Positions 8,271 to 18,048 are shown, counted from the first letter of the stretch. The stretch: DNA of 64,000 nucleotides from Paracoccaceae bacterium Fryx2 (GCA_032334235.1 JAVSGI010000003.1:1116001-1180000); one strand, 5' to 3'. Program-made: numbers and translations. The notes: generated by a model not told the origin, from the letters alone.

Positions 8271-9764
8271 TTACTCTGCGGTGACGGCGTGGTTCATCAC
8301 GTGGAAGATCACGTTCTGCTCGATGGTGCCGCCGAACAGGTGCGCCCAGGGGCCGCGGGCGAAAACGGTCACGTCTTCGCCGGTGTGGGTTTCCGACGAC
8401 ATCGGAACCAGCGCCTGTTGCAGGTAGTCGGGGTCGATGGCCTGCTCTTCGGTCACGTCGGGACGCGAGCCCGAGAAGGTCTTGTCAGCCTGTTCGACCA
8501 GAACCGAACCCGCGCCGTTCAGGAAGCCCGCGACGGTGTAGGGCTTGCCGTCGGCGGCCAGGTTCGGCTTGCCGTTATGCTCGATTCCGGCTTCATTTTC
8601 TTCCATGCACAGGCCGAGGATGTTCGAGCCGCGACCGCAATAGCCGTTGAAGGTGATCGCATGTTCATGGTCGGCGGTGACGAGGATCAGCGTGTCTTCC
8701 GGGTTGGTCAGTTCCATCGCCTTGGCAATCGCATCAGCGAAGGCCTTGCCGTCCACCAGCACACGGTGCAGGTTGCCCTCGTGGTTGGCATGATCGACGC
8801 GACCGGCTTCGACGGCAAGGTAGAAGCCGTTCTCGTTGGTCGACAGGCCCTTGATCGAGGCTTCAACCATTTCGGCCAGCGACGGCTCGCCGGTGCGGTC
8901 AAACTCGTATTTCATGTGGCTGGCTTCGAACAGGCCCAGAACCGGGGCGTTGTTGCCCATGGTCAGCGCGGCGAAGTCGTCCTGGCCGAACACGACCTGC
9001 GCACCTGCGGCGGTCGCCTCGTCCACCAGGTTGCGGCCGTCGGTGCGCTTGCCGGTCTTGCCTTCTGCGTCGGTGATGTCGGTCGGCAGGAAGTGCGCGC
9101 GCCCGCCGCCCATGGCGATGTCGATCACGCCGGCCTTCATCTGATCCAGAAGCTGGCTGGCAATGTCTTTCTGGTCGCAGCCTTCGGGCACGCCGGTGTT
9201 GTCTTCCCAGTCGCGGCTGACGCTGCGGGCATAGACCGCCGCAGGGGTGGCATGGGTGATGCGAGCGGTCGAGATCACGCCGACCGACTTGCCCATGTCC
9301 GACACGATTTCGGCGAAGGTCGTGGTCCCGGCGGTGGCACCGGCGGCGCAGTCGCCGACGTTCACGCTGTCAAGGACGTTGATCATTCCGTTCTTGCCCT
9401 TGACGCCGGAGTTCATCGCCATGGCCGTCGGGGCGGAGTCGGGCGTCTGGCCGTTCGAGGAATAGGTCTTGACCAGCGCGACGTGCGGGAAGGTTTCCTG
9501 CGGCTGGATGTAGTCGTCGCCCAGACCGCCGGCCTGCTGGCCCGAGAACAGGCGGATCGCATAGTTGGTGCCCACACCGTTGCCGTCGGCGGTGAACAGG
9601 ATCACGTTCTTGGCCTTGGCGGTGTTGGGCTGGACGGCAAGGCGTTCCGCAACGGTTGCCTGCCCGGCCTGGAACCAGGCGCTGCTGGCCTGCGGCAGGT
9701 CTTGCGCCGAAGCAAAGGATGTCATGCCGATGATTGCCACCGTGGAAAGTAGGATCTGTTTCAT
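8271..9764 (-). CDS. phoA: Alkaline phosphatase, PhoA type
   Basis: 497 residues with a signal peptide (MKQILLSTVAIIGMTSFASAQ), so periplasmic. It hydrolyses phosphate monoesters to release phosphate. Visible active-site and metal motifs: ADGNGVG (first metal Asp), TPDSAPTAMA (nucleophile Ser in D-S-A), EAGRVDHANHEGN, TADHEH and SETHTGEDV (Zn His). The length fits the family. It lies next to a glycerol-3-phosphate importer; in many bacteria both belong to the PhoB regulon. Upstream at 9808-9814 (minus) one CTGTCAT half-site is visible but no second repeat at the proper spacing. Confidence 0.93.
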   Translation of the reverse strand: MKQILLSTVAIIGMTSFASAQDLPQASSAWFQAGQATVAERLAVQPNTAKAKNVILFTADGNGVGTNYAIRLFSGQQAGGLGDDYIQPQETFPHVALVKTYSSNGQTPDSAPTAMAMNSGVKGKNGMINVLDSVNVGDCAAGATAGTTTFAEIVSDMGKSVGVISTARITHATPAAVYARSVSRDWEDNTGVPEGCDQKDIASQLLDQMKAGVIDIAMGGGRAHFLPTDITDAEGKTGKRTDGRNLVDEATAAGAQVVFGQDDFAALTMGNNAPVLGLFEASHMKYEFDRTGEPSLAEMVEASIKGLSTNENGFYLAVEAGRVDHANHEGNLHRVLVDGKAFADAIAKAMELTNPEDTLILVTADHEHAITFNGYCGRGSNILGLCMEENEAGIEHNGKPNLAADGKPYTVAGFLNGAGSVLVEQADKTFSGSRPDVTEEQAIDPDYLQQALVPMSSETHTGEDVTVFARGPWAHLFGGTIEQNVIFHVMNHAVTAE

Positions 9765-10017
9765 GGTCGTGCTCCTGAAGAAACTGGGCAGATCCTAGAA
9801 GGGACATATGACAGGCATGTGTTTCTCGATGCCATTTCGTGTGCTTTCAGATCCATGCTGTAAAATGACATTGCAGGGCGCCCCCGAAATGATCGCCATG
9901 TCGGTATGACCGTTCCCGAGGGGGGCTGGTGCCGACTGGTGGTTCGCCTCCACGATCTGTGCATTGAAAAGAGGGTTGCGAAGGATCGCAGAGCCTCAGG
10001 CACAAGGGAGACGCACC

Positions 10018-10400
10018 ATGTCGGAATATAGCGCGTTCGTTGGCCTGGATTTCCTCAAGGGCACGATCGCGGTGGCGGTGGCCGATGCCGGTCGCGATGG
10101 CGAGGTCAGGTCCTGGGGCGGGATATCCAACGCGCCGGATGCTGTTGCCGACATGCTGCGCAAGCTTGGCGGGCGGCATGGACGGCTTCATTTCGTCTGT
10201 GAAGCCGGACGTTGCAGCTACGGCCTCCACCGTCAGATCGGCCACGGAACACCATTGCCAGCGCAAACACCGCGCAAGCCGGGGGATCGGATCAAGACCG
10301 ACCGGCGTGACGCGATCATCCTGGCGCTGCTGTCTCGGGCAGGCCATCATCATTCGCGTCAAAAGCGGCCCGGAAAAAGAACGAGTGAAACCATGCCGTG
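10018..10400 (+). pseudogene. IS110-family transposase, N-terminal remnant
   Basis: Starts ATG 10018 (MSEYSAFVGLDFLKGTIAVA). It shows the DEDD RuvC-like start of IS110/IS116/IS902 transposases: GLDF, VCEAG and RIKTDRRDAI. The frame shifts around QIGHG at about 10245 and homology ends near 10350. The C-terminal catalytic Ser domain is absent. A dead fragment; IS110 elements lack terminal repeats, so no ends can be set. Confidence 0.75.
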
Positions 10401-10429
10401 ACCCCAGCATGACCCGAAATCCATAGTCA

Positions 10430-10485
10430 GTGGTGGCTCACTTCTCGATGGAAAACTTGGCTCAGTTCTGGGTGGAAATCAACAA
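10430..10485 (+). mobile_element. Probable IS21-family end fragment
   Basis: Two tandem repeats of a TGGCTCA-led unit (about 10432 and 10448) followed by GAAATCAACA match the multiple-terminal-repeat style seen at IS21-family ends. No transposase is attached. The rest of 10401-10749 holds no recognisable gene apart from a possible operator before the WYL gene. Confidence 0.35.
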
Positions 10486-10654
10486 ACCGGTCATTGGCAG
10501 GGGTCCTATGCAGGGTTTCGTCGACCCCACCCTGCACCGGAACCATGTCAATTTTGTCAATCTGCAGCCGCGCCCTCGCCGCTGCGGGCATGGATGCAAA
10601 AACCTGTGCGCGGGGGATGGTGCGGCCTGCCGATACCCTCGCTGTCGCTTTAGG

Positions 10655-10674
10655 GGTTCGTTCTGAAATGAACC
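10655..10674 (+). promoter_or_regulatory. Inverted repeat upstream of the WYL regulator
   Basis: GGTTC (10655-10659) and GAACC (10670-10674) form an inverted repeat about 76 bp before the WYL start. WYL regulators of the CapW/BrxR kind bind inverted repeats in their own promoters, so this is a candidate autoregulatory operator. The arms are only 5 bp, so chance is possible. Confidence 0.25.
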
Positions 10675-10749
10675 GAGGGAGAATCATCTCGACAGACCGC
10701 AAGGATCTCAATAGCTTGCAACGGTGTCATTTCCTGTCAGGGCCAGATC

Positions 10750-11748
10750 ATGTCCTTCGCCAAAGCCTCCGACCTCCTCCGGCTTGCCGAAATGGCGGCG
10801 TCGCGGCACATGGGTGTCGGGTTGCAGGACATCGAAGATATGTTCCGTGTCGACCGCCGCACCGCCCAGCGCATGACCAAGGCGCTGGAGGACTGCTTTC
10901 CGAACGTCGAGACCCACGCCGATGACCAGCGGCGCAAGTTCTGGAAGCTGAAGGCCAGCGATGCGCGCATGATGCTGGCGCAGGGCATCCGCGACAGCGA
11001 ACTGGCGGCGGTGGAAATGAGCATCCGCAGGGCCGAGCGCGAGGGTGCCACGAACGAGGTCAGGGCCCTGACCTCGCTACGGGACCGTCTGCTGTCATCC
11101 ATGCCCGGCCCCCATGCCCGCCGGGCCGAGGCCGATGCCGAGGCGGTGCTGGAAGCCAACGGCTTTGCCTCCCGCCCCGGGCCGCACGTCCGCAGCGACC
11201 CCCTGATGCTGGCCACCATCGCCGAGGCGCTGAAGGGTCCGCATGTCCTGACGATCACCTATGCCGGAAGCCGCGACAACGGCCTGCGCGAGCGGGTGCT
11301 CGAACCCTACGGGCTGCTGCTCGGCACCCGGCGCTACCTGGTCGCAAGGGTGCAGGGCGGCGACGGCCGGATCCGGCACTTCCGGCTGGACCGGATCGCC
11401 TCGGTCCGGCTGGAGCCGCAGTCCTTCCTCCGCGACCCGGGGTTCAACCTGGAAGACCATGCGGCGCGGGCCTTCGGCTCCTACCACGCCGAACACGAAT
11501 ACGGCGAGGTCGTCTGGCGCTTCACCCCCGCCGCCGCCGAAGTGGCGCGCGCCTTCGTGTTCCACCCCCGCCAGGAAATCAGCGACGCGCCCGACGGCTC
11601 CCTGACCGTCCGCTTCCAAGCGGGCGGCTGGCTGGAGATGGCATGGCACCTCTATCAATGGGGCGATGCGGTGGAGGTCCTGGCACCCGAGGAGCTGCGG
11701 ACGCTGACCGAGACCGCCCGACGCCGCGATTTCAACGCGTTGCCGTGA
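10750..11748 (+). CDS. WYL-domain transcriptional regulator
   Basis: 332 residues: N-terminal winged helix-turn-helix (residues about 1-65, DIEDMFRVDRRTAQRMTKAL), a WYL domain (about 150-240, LTITYAGSRDNG, LEPYGLLLGTRRYLVARV, FRLDRIASV) and a C-terminal WCX-like extension (FHPRQEISDAP...). Such proteins sense nucleic acids or nucleotides and commonly control defence or DNA-damage genes (BrxR and CapW belong to this architecture). The gene is complete, with a weak RBS-like CAGGG before ATG 10750. The genes next to it are IS debris and a broken coiled-coil gene, so its normal targets are not visible. Confidence 0.85.
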   Translation: MSFAKASDLLRLAEMAASRHMGVGLQDIEDMFRVDRRTAQRMTKALEDCFPNVETHADDQRRKFWKLKASDARMMLAQGIRDSELAAVEMSIRRAEREGATNEVRALTSLRDRLLSSMPGPHARRAEADAEAVLEANGFASRPGPHVRSDPLMLATIAEALKGPHVLTITYAGSRDNGLRERVLEPYGLLLGTRRYLVARVQGGDGRIRHFRLDRIASVRLEPQSFLRDPGFNLEDHAARAFGSYHAEHEYGEVVWRFTPAAAEVARAFVFHPRQEISDAPDGSLTVRFQAGGWLEMAWHLYQWGDAVEVLAPEELRTLTETARRRDFNALP

Positions 11749-11801
11749 TCGGTGGAGCGTTGACCAAGCCCATGCCGGTTCGTTCCGGCAGAAGATGACG
11801 T

Positions 11802-12544
11802 TCAGGCCGGAAGCATGAGCAAAGGCTCATCCTTTTCATCGGCGATTTCTCCAAGATAGACGGGGCCGGAAATCCTGTTTGCGATCAGGCTGTGTGCCAG
11901 TTCCGATTGCGATCCGATCGACACAACACTGTCACGCAATCCCTGCACCAAGACTTCGGCCTGGGGTAGTGCCATCCTTCGCGCCTCGGCATAGGAAACC
12001 GCATCCCTTGCACTCTGGACACAGAGTCGCGCGAGGGCATCGGGGGAAAGCGTCTGGCTGAGATTGAGAAATCGTTGTGCGCGTCGTTCGGCCAGTTCTC
12101 TTTCAGCTTCCAATTCGTCGATTCTGTAAAGGGCGCGCAAACCGGCCTCATGGCATAGTCAGATGGCAGCAGCCAATGACCACAGCAGTTCCATGTCGTC
12201 CGATGTCACGGGGCCCATTTGCATCGTGTCGGATTTCTGCTGGAAATGTGCTTCAAGCCGCCCTGCCGAGGTGGCAAGCGCCTGTTCGGCAGCCTCTGCG
12301 GCCGTCACCTTGTTTGACCGGGCCGACAATGTGTCGACGGCGTCCAGCTGTGTCCCGACATCTGCAAAGATCATGCGGATATCATCCGAGCGGCGATCCG
12401 TCGTAACCCGATCTATCCTGGTTTCGATTTTGCCGAGATGGGCCTCGATGCTCTTCAGGCGTTGCAGCATCACGGCAAAACCCACGACAGACACCCCAAG
12501 CCCAAGGCCGGAAACCGCCAGTGTCCCAATCTGAAGATTCTGCA
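11802..12544 (-). pseudogene. Unknown membrane-anchored coiled-coil protein, broken by an in-frame TGA and truncated at the 5' end
   Basis: No family recognised. On the minus strand one reading frame runs from the IS5-A border (12544) to a stop at 11802. It is interrupted only by TGA at 12159-12161; both sides stay in frame (...LLWSLAAAI, stop, LCHEAGLRALYRID...). The upstream part begins with a hydrophobic helix (IGTLAVSGLGLGVSVVGFAVM) and then a predicted coil (LKSIEAHLGKIETRIDRV); the downstream part has another charged coil (DELEAERELAERRAQRF). The single stop suggests recent inactivation. The true start was removed when IS5 type A inserted or recombined. Two separate small genes (GTG start 12494 and TTG start 12140) cannot be excluded. 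Confidence 0.55.
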
Positions 12545-13126
12545 GGGCACCTCGAAAAATTGCCGTGACGACGCTGCCTTTGTAGGATGAAGGGGGCGTT
12601 TGGCTACTGGAGGATAACGATGGCGCAGATGGGGTTCTTTGATCTTTCAGACCGTTACGCGAGCCTTGATGCCAAGCGGGACCCGTTGGTCGAGATCGAC
12701 GCCATCGTGCCTTGGGAGGAGTTTCGTCCGACGCTGGAGCGGGTCTGGCGGAAGCCTGAGGCGGAGCGGAAGTCGCGGGCAGGGCGCAAGCCGATGGACG
12801 CGGTGGTGATGTTCAAGACGCTGGTGCTGGGCGCGCTCTACAACCTGTCCGATGACCAGATGGAGTATCAGGTGCGCGACCGGCTGTCCCTCATGCGGTT
12901 TCTTGGTCTGGGGCTCGAGGACCGGGTGCCCGACGCCAAGACCGTCTGGCTGTATCGCGAGGGTCTGGCGCAGGCGGGTGTGGTCGATGCGCTGTTCAAG
13001 CAATTCGACGGGTATCTGGCGCGGCAGGGTTATATCGTGTAGCGCGTCAACCAGCATGTCCGTGACCGTCAACCACGTTGGCCGGTTTTAGGCCGCTGGG
13101 TTGGCGTATCTGGAATTGTTTTTCGC

Positions 13127-13942
13127 TCAGCCTTCTCCTTTGTCCTTGTTGTCGGCGATGGTTGTCGTTGGCGGTCTGCTCAGCGCCTCTTTGTTGGAGG
13201 CGGCCGCGCGCTGGCGGAAGCTTTCGGCATTCATCTCCAGGATCGCTGCGTGATGAACCAGCCGGTCGATGGCGGCGACGGTCATCGCCTTGTCCGGGAA
13301 GATCTGGTCCCAGCCGCTGAAGGGCTGGTTGGCGGCGATGGCGATGCTGCGGCATTCGTAGCGCCGGGCGATCAGCTCGAAGAGCACGCCTGTCTCGGCC
13401 TGATCCTTGTGGGCGTAGGTGATGTCGTCGAGGATGATCAGGTCGAACTTGTCGAGCTTGGCGAGCGCGGCTTCGAGCACCAGATCGCGGCGGGCGGCCT
13501 GAAGTCGCTGCACCAGATCGCTGGTGCGGGTATAGAACACGCGGTGTCCCCGCTCGATCAGGGCATGGCCTATCGCGCAGAGAATGTGCGTTTTGCCCGT
13601 GCCGGAATTGCCGATGGCGATCAGATTGCCGCCACCCTCCAGCCAGTCGCCGGCCGCCAAGGCCTCGATCCGGGCGCGCGGCAGGGTTGGCAGCGCCTTG
13701 AAGTCGAAGGTCGCCAGCGTCTTGCCAGCCGGTAGCTGTGCCTCGTTCATGTGGCGCTGAATGCGGCGCATGTCGCGCTCGGCCAGTTCGTATTCCGCGA
13801 GGACAGCCAGAAAGCGGGCAGCGGGCCAGCCTTCGGTGTCGGCACGGGTGGCGATGTCGGCCCAAAGCTTGTGGAAGCTGGGCAGGCGCAGCGCGGTCAG
13901 CATGCCTGGCAGCGTGTGGATGTCGATCTCGCGGGAGGTCAT
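13127..13942 (-). CDS. istB: IstB, ATP-binding helper of IS21 transposition
   Basis: 271-residue AAA+ ATPase related to DnaC. Walker A is GNSGTGKTH (residues about 110-118) and Walker B FDLIILDDITY; the sensor/Arg region is EMNAESFRQRAA. It helps IstA choose and capture target DNA. It starts with ATGA overlapping the istA stop at 13939-13942. The protein is complete, but its partner IstA is split, so the element should not move without outside help. Confidence 0.93.
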   Translation of the reverse strand: MTSREIDIHTLPGMLTALRLPSFHKLWADIATRADTEGWPAARFLAVLAEYELAERDMRRIQRHMNEAQLPAGKTLATFDFKALPTLPRARIEALAAGDWLEGGGNLIAIGNSGTGKTHILCAIGHALIERGHRVFYTRTSDLVQRLQAARRDLVLEAALAKLDKFDLIILDDITYAHKDQAETGVLFELIARRYECRSIAIAANQPFSGWDQIFPDKAMTVAAIDRLVHHAAILEMNAESFRQRAAASNKEALSRPPTTTIADNKDKGEG

Positions 13943-14502
13943 GCGCAGGCTCCCAGAAGGGCATCGAAGCTGTCGAGCGAGGGATGGGCGACGGCAACAT
14001 CTCTCGGCAGCGCCGTTTGCCGCGGGTTCAGGCAGGATGCCAGAGGTCCGGGATCGGGCACCCGGCCCGCGTCCAATTCTGCTGCCAGCAGATGTGCCAG
14101 TTCCGCCTCGCAGGCCCGGTCGTGGGCGATGAACAGCAGGTCGACCATGCGGCGGCAGGCGTCGCGGCGGGGCAGATCACGCTGCAGCACCTGCCAGGCT
14201 GCAGCGTATTCGGTTCGCGGGAACAGGCTGTCGCGGTAGATCGAACTCCACAGGGCTTGCGGTTTGCGCCGCAGCGCGTGGATGACGTGATGGTAGTTGA
14301 TGACATGCACGCGATGGCCGTCGCCGCGACCACGCGCCCTTGTATGGCTGACGACCAGGGTGCTGCCGAGAAAGGCCTCAAGGCGATCGTCGTAAAGGTG
14401 GACCCGCAAGCGCTGCCCGATCAGCTGCGACGGGGCGCTGTAGAAGATGCTCTTGACCAGAAAGCCGCTGGTGCGGGTGACCGGAACCACGGTCTCTGTA
14501 AA

Positions 14503-15812
14503 GGGCACCTCGATTTTTGACTGTTTTCGCGGCAACGGCATAGCAGGTTCTGCCCGAAGCGCGGCAGCGACCTTCAGCTGACCGATTGTTGCCTTGGTTT
14601 TTATGATCTGCCGCCCATTTCGCCTCGCGGACCTTCGGTTCAGGGCCGTTTTTAGCGATGCGCGGGGCGATCTGCGTCCTTGGCCGACCGTTTTCAGGCT
14701 GGGTGCGGGTTGATGCGACCCAGTTGGCCGAGGCGGCGCATGTTGTAGGCGAGATTCTTCATGCCGACTTTGGCCTTCGCCCGCACCAAGCCGATGGTGC
14801 GCACCAGGGTGCCGCCCATGTCGTTGGCCTGCGCGCCGAAGATGTGCTCAACCCGGACCCGCACGGTGGATTTGGTGCGGTTGCTGCCCTTGGCCTGGTC
14901 GGTCAGCGGCTTGCCCCGATTGCCCTTGCGGTGGATGTGGCTTTTCAGTTTTAAGGCGCGGAGTTTGGCCTCCATCTCCTCGGACCGATAAGCAGCATCC
15001 GCCCACACGCCAGACCCGGTGTTGCCCTGCATCAGCAGATGATCCACTGCCTGGCTGTCATGCACAGCGGCGTCGGTGACGTGGTAGCGCCGGACCAGCT
15101 TATGCGTGCGGTCCACATTCACATGGTTCTTGTAGCCGTAGTGGCTCTTGCCGTGCTTTTTCGTCCAACGTGCGTCCACATCCTTTTGCACCCGTTTCGC
15201 TGGCTTATCAGCCCAATCCTCGGGGACCTCGCCCTTCTTGATCGTTGCGTTTTCATCGCGCGTGTTGTGATTGCGCGGCACCGGCACGATGGAGGCGTCC
15301 AGGATCTGACCGCCGCGCGCAATGTAGCCCCGCCGCGCCAAATGACCGTCAAACAACCCGAACAACTCCTCCACCTTGCCGGCCTGCGCCAGCGCATCGC
15401 GATACAGCCACACCGTCTTGGCGTCGGGCACCCGGTCACCAAGGCCCAACCCCAGGAAGCGCATAAAGGAAAGCCGGTCGCGGACCTGATATTCGATCTG
15501 ATCATCCGACAGGTTGTAAAGCGCGCTCAGAACCAGCGTCTTGAACATCAGCACCGCATCTATCGGCTTGCGCCCCGCGCGGGACTTGCGATCCGCAACA
15601 GGCTTGCGCCAGACCCGCTCAAGAGCCGGACGAAACTCCTCCCACGGCACGACGGCATCAATTTCGACCAGCGGATCCCTTTTGGCATCGAGGCTCGCGT
15701 AACGGTCCGAAAGATCGAAAAAACCCATCTGCGCCATCGTTGCATCCCCAATGCCAGTTCACTGTCTCACCATACCGAAGTGCGGGGGATGGGGCAATTT
15801 ATAGAGGTGCCC
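14503..15812 (-). mobile_element. IS5-family element type B, copy 1
   Basis: 1310 bp, with ends GGGCACCTCGATTTTTGAC and, inverted, GGGCACCTCTATAAATTGCC. TAAA is duplicated at 14499-14502 and 15813-15816, within istA. A second copy encoding an identical transposase is at 56098-57407. Confidence 0.92.
14694..15737 (-). CDS. IS5-family transposase (type B)
   Basis: 347 residues, complete. DUF772-type N-terminus (MAQMGFFDLSDRYASLDAKR, DDQIEYQVRDRLSFMRFLGL) and a DDE core with D in GGQILDASIVPVP, D in SGVWADAAYRSEE and E in VRVRVEHIFGAQ. The same protein is encoded at 56173-57216, so at least one active donor probably existed recently. Confidence 0.94.
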   Translation of the reverse strand: MAQMGFFDLSDRYASLDAKRDPLVEIDAVVPWEEFRPALERVWRKPVADRKSRAGRKPIDAVLMFKTLVLSALYNLSDDQIEYQVRDRLSFMRFLGLGLGDRVPDAKTVWLYRDALAQAGKVEELFGLFDGHLARRGYIARGGQILDASIVPVPRNHNTRDENATIKKGEVPEDWADKPAKRVQKDVDARWTKKHGKSHYGYKNHVNVDRTHKLVRRYHVTDAAVHDSQAVDHLLMQGNTGSGVWADAAYRSEEMEAKLRALKLKSHIHRKGNRGKPLTDQAKGSNRTKSTVRVRVEHIFGAQANDMGGTLVRTIGLVRAKAKVGMKNLAYNMRRLGQLGRINPHPA

Positions 15813-17731
15813 TAAAGTCGGTGGTGCGCCGGCGCGGCAGGGGCTTCAGATGCGCCCGTTCCACCTGCGTGGCCGCCGCCCGCTGCCGGTTGCGCCGTGC
15901 CACCAGAATGTCGATGAAGCGGCGGTAGTCCTCGATGCTGGCGAAGTCGCGGCTGCCGCGCAGGATCAGCGCCTGTTCGATGGCCTTCTTCAGGTGCCGG
16001 TTCTGGGACTCCACCGCGCCGTTCTCATGAGCTTCCCCGCGGTTGTTGCGACTGGCCTCCATGCCGTAATGGCCGACGAAGGCATTGTAGCGCGTGGTGA
16101 TATCCTGGCGCTGGTCAGCCGTCAGGTTGCGGAAAGCGGCCGAGAGGCTGTCGGTGCGATGCTCCTGTGGTGCCCCGCCGAGCGACCAGAGCGCCTGCTG
16201 CAGGTTCTCGGCCAGGGCCGTGAAGCTCTCCCCGCCCAGGACCACCCCGACATGCTCCCACCGGCTGTAGACCATGACGAAGTGGTAGAGCAGATGCGGG
16301 AATAGCTGGCCCGCGATCGTCACCTCCAGCTCCTCGGCATGAGTGAAGTCGGACTGGGCCATGCGGCCCGGCTCCGGCGTCTGGCGGAAGATGATGTCGC
16401 GCTCGGGTCCGTTCAGCGCCCGCCACTGCCGCACCCGCCGTTCCAGGGTGCGCCGGATGCGGTCATCGGGGAAGGCCAGCGGGTGCAGGCCCTGAAGGTG
16501 GCGCAGCAGGGTGACGGCCTGCAAGGCGCTGTCCCTCTCCAGCAAGGGAAGGATGTCGCCCTCCCAATAACCCTCGAGGGGATCGGCCACCGTGCGCCCG
16601 TGAACGATCTTGCGGTTCGAGGGCAGCGTCGGGTTGGCATCGAACCGTCGGGCCGTGCGCTCGCTGAACCCGGCGCGGGCGGCCGACGTGCGCTGACTGT
16701 GATATCGGAGGTCGGACATGTATAATCTCAATTGCTGGTCGTTGATGGGTTTGTAGGCCAACCCGGATCCTCCGTTTGACGGCAGAGGAACCCGGCTTAC
16801 CAACCCGCAGCGACCAGCACCTTCCCCGAAATCACTCAAGCCGGTGGGGCTGCCCTCCAGACGGGCATGCCCGTCTTCCGTTCAGCCCCACCGGCCAAGG
16901 TGGTTGCCGGCACCGGCCAAGATGGTTGTCGCGCAACAATATCGCGCGCGGCGGGCAGATCCTGGACGCCTCCATCGTGCCGGTGCCGCGCAACCATAAC
17001 AAGCGGGATGAGAACAAGGCGATCAAGAACGGCGAGGTGCCGGAGGGCTGGGCCGACAAGCCCGCCATGCGGTCGCAGAAAGATACCGATGCGCGCTGGA
17101 CCAAGAAGCACGGGAAATCCCACTACGGCTACAAGAACCACGTGAATGTGGACCGTCAGCATAAGCTGGTGCGCCGCTACCATGTCAGCGATGCAGCGCT
17201 GCATGACAGCCAGGCAGTGGATCACCTCCTGATGCAAGGCAACACCGGCTCGGACGTCTGGGCCGATCCGGCCTATCGGTCCGAGGAGATGGAGGCCAAG
17301 CTGCGCGCCCAGGGCCTGAGGAGCCGCATCCACCGCAAGGGAAAGCGCGGCAAACCGCTGAGCGAGCAGGGCAAGGCCAGCAACCGGACCAAGTCCGCCG
17401 TACGCGCCCGGGTCGAACATGTCTTCGGCGCACAGACCAACGACATGGGTGGGACGCTGGTGCGCACCATCGGCATCGTGCGTGCGAAGGCCAAGATCGG
17501 GATGAAGAACCTCGCTTACAACATGCGCCGCCTCGCCCAGCTCCGCCGCCTGAACCCATGTCCGGCGTAATCCGGGGCGCGGACTTCAGGCCGAAGAGGC
17601 CGCGGCCCGCCATAGCCGGGCGGAATGGCCCCCAACTACGCCGCCGAAAACTACAGCAAGCCGCTTCCCGCAGCCTTCAGGCCGCCAAACCAGCCCTGAA
17701 CAGCGGAGAACAAGGAAAAATCGAGGTGCCC

Positions 17732-18048
17732 TGTTGTTAAGGCATGTATCACAGAAGCGACCAAACCTCCGCTTTTGGCAGGCCGGCTGACCAACTTCTG
17801 TTATCCACAACTTCATTTTTCGCTCCCTCTTGCTCCGAATCGACGGCCATTGCACGATGCACGCATGAGGTGAGCAGCCCTCAACAAAAAGCAAAAACAG
17901 GTCCAATAAAACCGCACCAATAGATCGGGCGGCGCGACAGCGCCAAACCGATGGTGTCTTTCTGACAGGTATGACGCGCGGGGCGTTTCCGCGTGTGGCA
18001 GGCGGTATCCGGCGTCTCCCCTCTCCGTTTTTCAGGAAAGGGTTATCC
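17732..18048. other. Intergenic stretch with one perfect DnaA-box sequence
   Basis: No gene recognised between the IS5-A end and the next coding region. TTATCCACA at 17801-17809 matches the DnaA-box consensus, but it is single; no cluster, AT-rich tract or iterons are evident, so an origin call is not supported. Confidence 0.3.

Larger units (their letters stand above)
13939..16761 (-). pseudogene. istA: IstA transposase of the IS21 element, split by IS5 type B
   Basis: The N-terminal part (16761 down to 15813) begins at a TTG codon (LAYKPINDQQLRLYMSDLR) preceded by GGAGG at a good distance. It has the IstA HTH (ARAGFSERTARRFD) and catalytic segments SDFTHAEELEV and NGAVESQNRHLKKA. The frame is broken by the IS5-B element at 14503-15812. 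Excision with one TAAA repeat restores T-T-D-F-T-E-T-V, and the C-terminal part runs to 13939. Intact apart from the insertion. Confidence 0.88.
13038..16938 (-). mobile_element. IS21-family element nested in IS5 type A and itself split by IS5 type B
   Basis: Ends read TGTAGCGCGTCAACC (13038) and, inverted, TGTTGCGCGACAACC (ending 16938). Each end carries two tandem CAACCA...TTGGCCGG-type repeats, typical of IS21. The 6-bp duplication ATATCG is at 13032-13037 and 16939-16944. Without the nested IS5 the element is about 2.59 kb. It carries istA (split) and istB on the minus strand. Confidence 0.9.
12620..17570 (+). pseudogene. IS5-family transposase (type A), split by IS21
   Basis: The N-terminal 140 residues (12620-13042, MAQMGFFDLSDRYASLDAKR...) end at the IS21 border. 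The C-terminal part resumes at 16945 (ARGGQILDASIVPVPRN) and ends at 17570. Removing IS21 and one ATATCG copy restores G-Y-I-A-R-G-G in frame, giving a protein of about 345 residues. The DDE residues are in GGQILDASIV, VWADPAYRS and RARVEHVFGAQ. It is close to, but distinct from, the type B transposase at 14694-15737. Confidence 0.88.
12545..17731 (+). mobile_element. IS5-family element type A, interrupted by a nested IS21 element
   Basis: Ends are GGGCACCTCG at 12545 and its inverted copy CGAGGTGCCC ending at 17731. Subtracting the IS21 insertion and its duplication leaves about 1.28 kb, a normal length for the family. The flanking 4 bp (TGCA left, TGTT right) do not match, so the two sides were brought together by recombination or deletion. 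A truncated relative lies at 45040-45722. Confidence 0.8.

Noticed and set aside
8211-9752. 513-codon open frame on the plus strand opposite phoA
   Set aside because: It is the antisense shadow of a high-G+C gene with strong conserved motifs on the other strand. It has no recognisable protein and no RBS.
9808-9814. CTGTCAT as a Pho box for phoA
   Set aside because: Only one half-site is visible; the second 7-mer at 11-bp spacing required for PhoB binding is missing on either side.
17801-17809. DnaA box as a replication origin
   Set aside because: A single box with no iterons, AT-rich unwinding region or rep gene nearby.
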